DNA from: Motacilla alba alba
Taxonomy: Eukaryota; Chordata; Aves; Passeriformes; Motacillidae
Direction of reading: 5' to 3'
NCBI RefSeq assembly: GCF_015832195.1
Contig: NC_052018.1
Span: 69,377,666 to 69,441,665, forward strand
Length of the DNA: 64,000 bases
Below the pieces are notes generated by a model. The model was not told the DNA's origin. It made no database searches and saw only the letters and a list, made by a program, of their open reading frames with translations. Each line of letters starts with the position of its first letter. The stretch's first letter is position 1. Positions 62,360 through 64,000 of the stretch are shown one piece after another. A program made the position numbers and the translations under genes.

Positions 62360-64000
62360 GTAAGTAATTTACTACACTAAGTCCATAGTTTTTAGAAGAT
62401 TTCCTGACAAAAATGAAAGCTACTGTTTGCCTGCATACCTCGATAATATAAGTTGAAAACACCATTTTACTCTTCATTAAGATTTCAGTATCCCACCAAT
62501 TTGATACTGAGAATTCCTGATCTGACGAGTCAAAAATCCTAAACATAAGGTGTAGAAAAAAATAATTATTTCCTTTTAAAGAATGGCTCACAATAGATCA
62601 CAAGACAAAAATCTAATCTCACATGCCTCCAGCAGCCCTTCACGTCAACTACTGTCTATTCACACTTCTATTGACTTTCTGACTCTGGTATAAAAGTTTA
62701 GGAGACCTACAATATCACTAGGTGGAGAGGCTCCTTTTCCATTCCTACTCCCTCAAAGTTTTTTCCTGAGTCTTAATCTATTCCTGGTTTTTTTCAGTCA
62801 GTTGTCTCCACTTCTTGGCTACATGCATATTTTTCTTTCTTCTTTTTTTTTTTGCTTCTTTCCCCATGTGTAAGCCCAGTGGGTGGTAGATTCTTTTCCC
62901 ATGCTTGTTACTACTGTCTTGAGAATCTTTTTTCCTAGAAAATGAATTCCTGATGCTGAGAACCTCTCTTTTCCACCACCTGTGTCACATGCGAGCCCTT
63001 TTCACTGGCAGGTTCATCACATTCATTTGTTTTGCCCAAGGCTTAGGGGTTTTTTTTTCATTCCAGTGTTGCTTTATTTATAATGGATGGCAATATCAAG
63101 TGGCATGCTGATATCTTTTCTTTTTCCTTATATATTATACTCAGTAGTTAGTAAATCAAATACTGGCTAAATTACACAGATTCACTTCATTAAATAGTAC
63201 CATAAATTGCTATGATGTAAAGTCAAAATCAAGGTTTTGTCCCTTATGTAAAGTTCTACTGCAATTACATTAAAAAAAGTAAAATGCAGTATAAAAAATG
63301 GTGTAATAAGGCTGAAGGTGACATGATTCTGAATACTTGTCATGTAGTCTCATTATTCACTTGATCTAACTGAAATTAATTAATTAGAAGTATCTTGAGG
63401 AAAGAATTTCCAAGAGATAAGATGCAATTCTTTCTTGAAACTTTCAATTGAAAGGAAACTTTTGTCTCTGCTAGCATTGTTGACTTTGTGTTGCCTGTGT
63501 TGTGTATTTGCAAAGTAGTACCAGAGGTGTTTATACTGTTTTGTAGCCCACAGAATTAATGTACAGTGATGAATAAGTGCATCTGTTTTAATTCATGGGT
63601 TTGGAACATCTTTCTAAGAAGCTGTGTTGCAAAAGCAGCAACAGTGACAGACTTGGGAATCCATGTGCAATTGTTGGTTTACCCTGATAGTCCCTTTGAT
63701 TTGCCTGAGGGAGGGACTTTGAACTCTAAACTCAAACTCTAGTCCTATCTTCTTTCTACCTGAAAAAATTGCATATAAATGTTTCTTGTTACTGAGAATA
63801 TTGTTTCCACCACAATGATTTATGTAGTACTTGTTTTAGGCTAACTTTTATTTTAAACACTTACTTTGCTAGAACTTTTTAGAGTCACATAGGAAGCGTA
63901 GCCATAATGTGTGACTTGGATGTCAGTGTAAGCCAGATTTGATGGAGGTCATTATTCCCCCTTAAAGGGAAAGAATGAGATGAAAAAGATACATGAAGGG
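62360..64000 (+). other. NID1: NID1 intron 14, partial
   Basis: Intron sequence runs from the exon 14 donor to the right edge. I searched for the next exon, the first YWTD repeats, and did not find it. The region is AT-rich with T tracts (for example near 62840-62855) and no identifiable element. Confidence 0.85.

Larger units (their letters stand above)
32209..64000 (+). other. NID1: NID1 gene (nidogen-1/entactin), 5' part, exons 1-14
   Basis: Nidogen-1 is a secreted basement-membrane glycoprotein that links laminin and collagen IV networks. Its G2 domain binds collagen IV and perlecan, and its C-terminal propeller binds laminin gamma-1. Fourteen coding exons totalling 2952 bases give an uninterrupted 984-codon frame with GT...AG introns throughout, matching the human domain order. 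Intron phases are 0, 0, 2 for the first three, phase 1 for introns 4 to 13, and phase 0 for intron 14. The gene continues to the right: most of the YWTD propeller and the last EGF module are missing. No frameshift or stop was found, so the gene looks functional. Confidence 0.95.

Noticed and set aside
1..64000. Search for an undescribed operon-like, phage, CRISPR or RNA-based system
   Set aside because: The content is ordinary avian gene, intron and repeat DNA. No arrayed repeats with spacers, gene clusters or structured RNA genes are visible.

Overview
This is a vertebrate nuclear genome window, almost certainly from a bird and quite possibly a songbird. Two genes with introns are recognisable by protein similarity. 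The interspersed repeats also look avian: a CR1-type LINE 3' end and two LTR remnants of endogenous retroviruses. There is no sign of a bacterial, phage or organellar system, and no tRNA, rRNA or CRISPR array was seen. No database search was possible. Identifications rest on recalled family sequences, and exon edges on reading frame plus GT/AG splice sites.

Layout. Positions 1-7696 are intron 3' of the first coding exon of GPR137B, which is on the minus strand (coding part 7697-8065). That exon has a good splice acceptor at its 5' edge near 8141, so its leader probably starts further upstream. The likely promoter is the CpG island at about 14640-15240. From about 15.3 to 31.8 kb lies non-coding DNA with repeats: an internally deleted LTR with a perfect target-site duplication (16246-16361), a CR1 fragment (20418-20815), a roughly 310-bp solo LTR (21485-21794), simple repeats and several perfect inverted repeats.

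NID1 (nidogen-1/entactin) runs on the plus strand from the second CpG island (about 31855-32560) to beyond the right edge. Fourteen consecutive coding exons were placed, 2952 coding bases or 984 codons, with every junction in frame. They encode the signal peptide, the NIDO (G1) region, an acidic linker, EGF1, the G2 beta-barrel, EGF2 to EGF5, the thyroglobulin type-1 domain and the start of the LDL-receptor-type YWTD propeller. The remaining propeller exons and the last EGF module lie outside the window.

GPR137B and NID1 are divergently transcribed. As I recall it, the human 1q42-q43 locus has the same order, so this appears to be conserved synteny. The genes do not work in one pathway: GPR137B is a lysosomal seven-pass membrane protein and NID1 a secreted basement-membrane linker. 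The window holds no new biological system that I can support. The points most worth checking are the probable untranslated leader exon of GPR137B, two pairs of duplicated intronic segments inside NID1, a second RGD tripeptide in NID1 EGF5, the absence of the acidic tyrosine cluster in the NID1 linker, and the LTR remnants.
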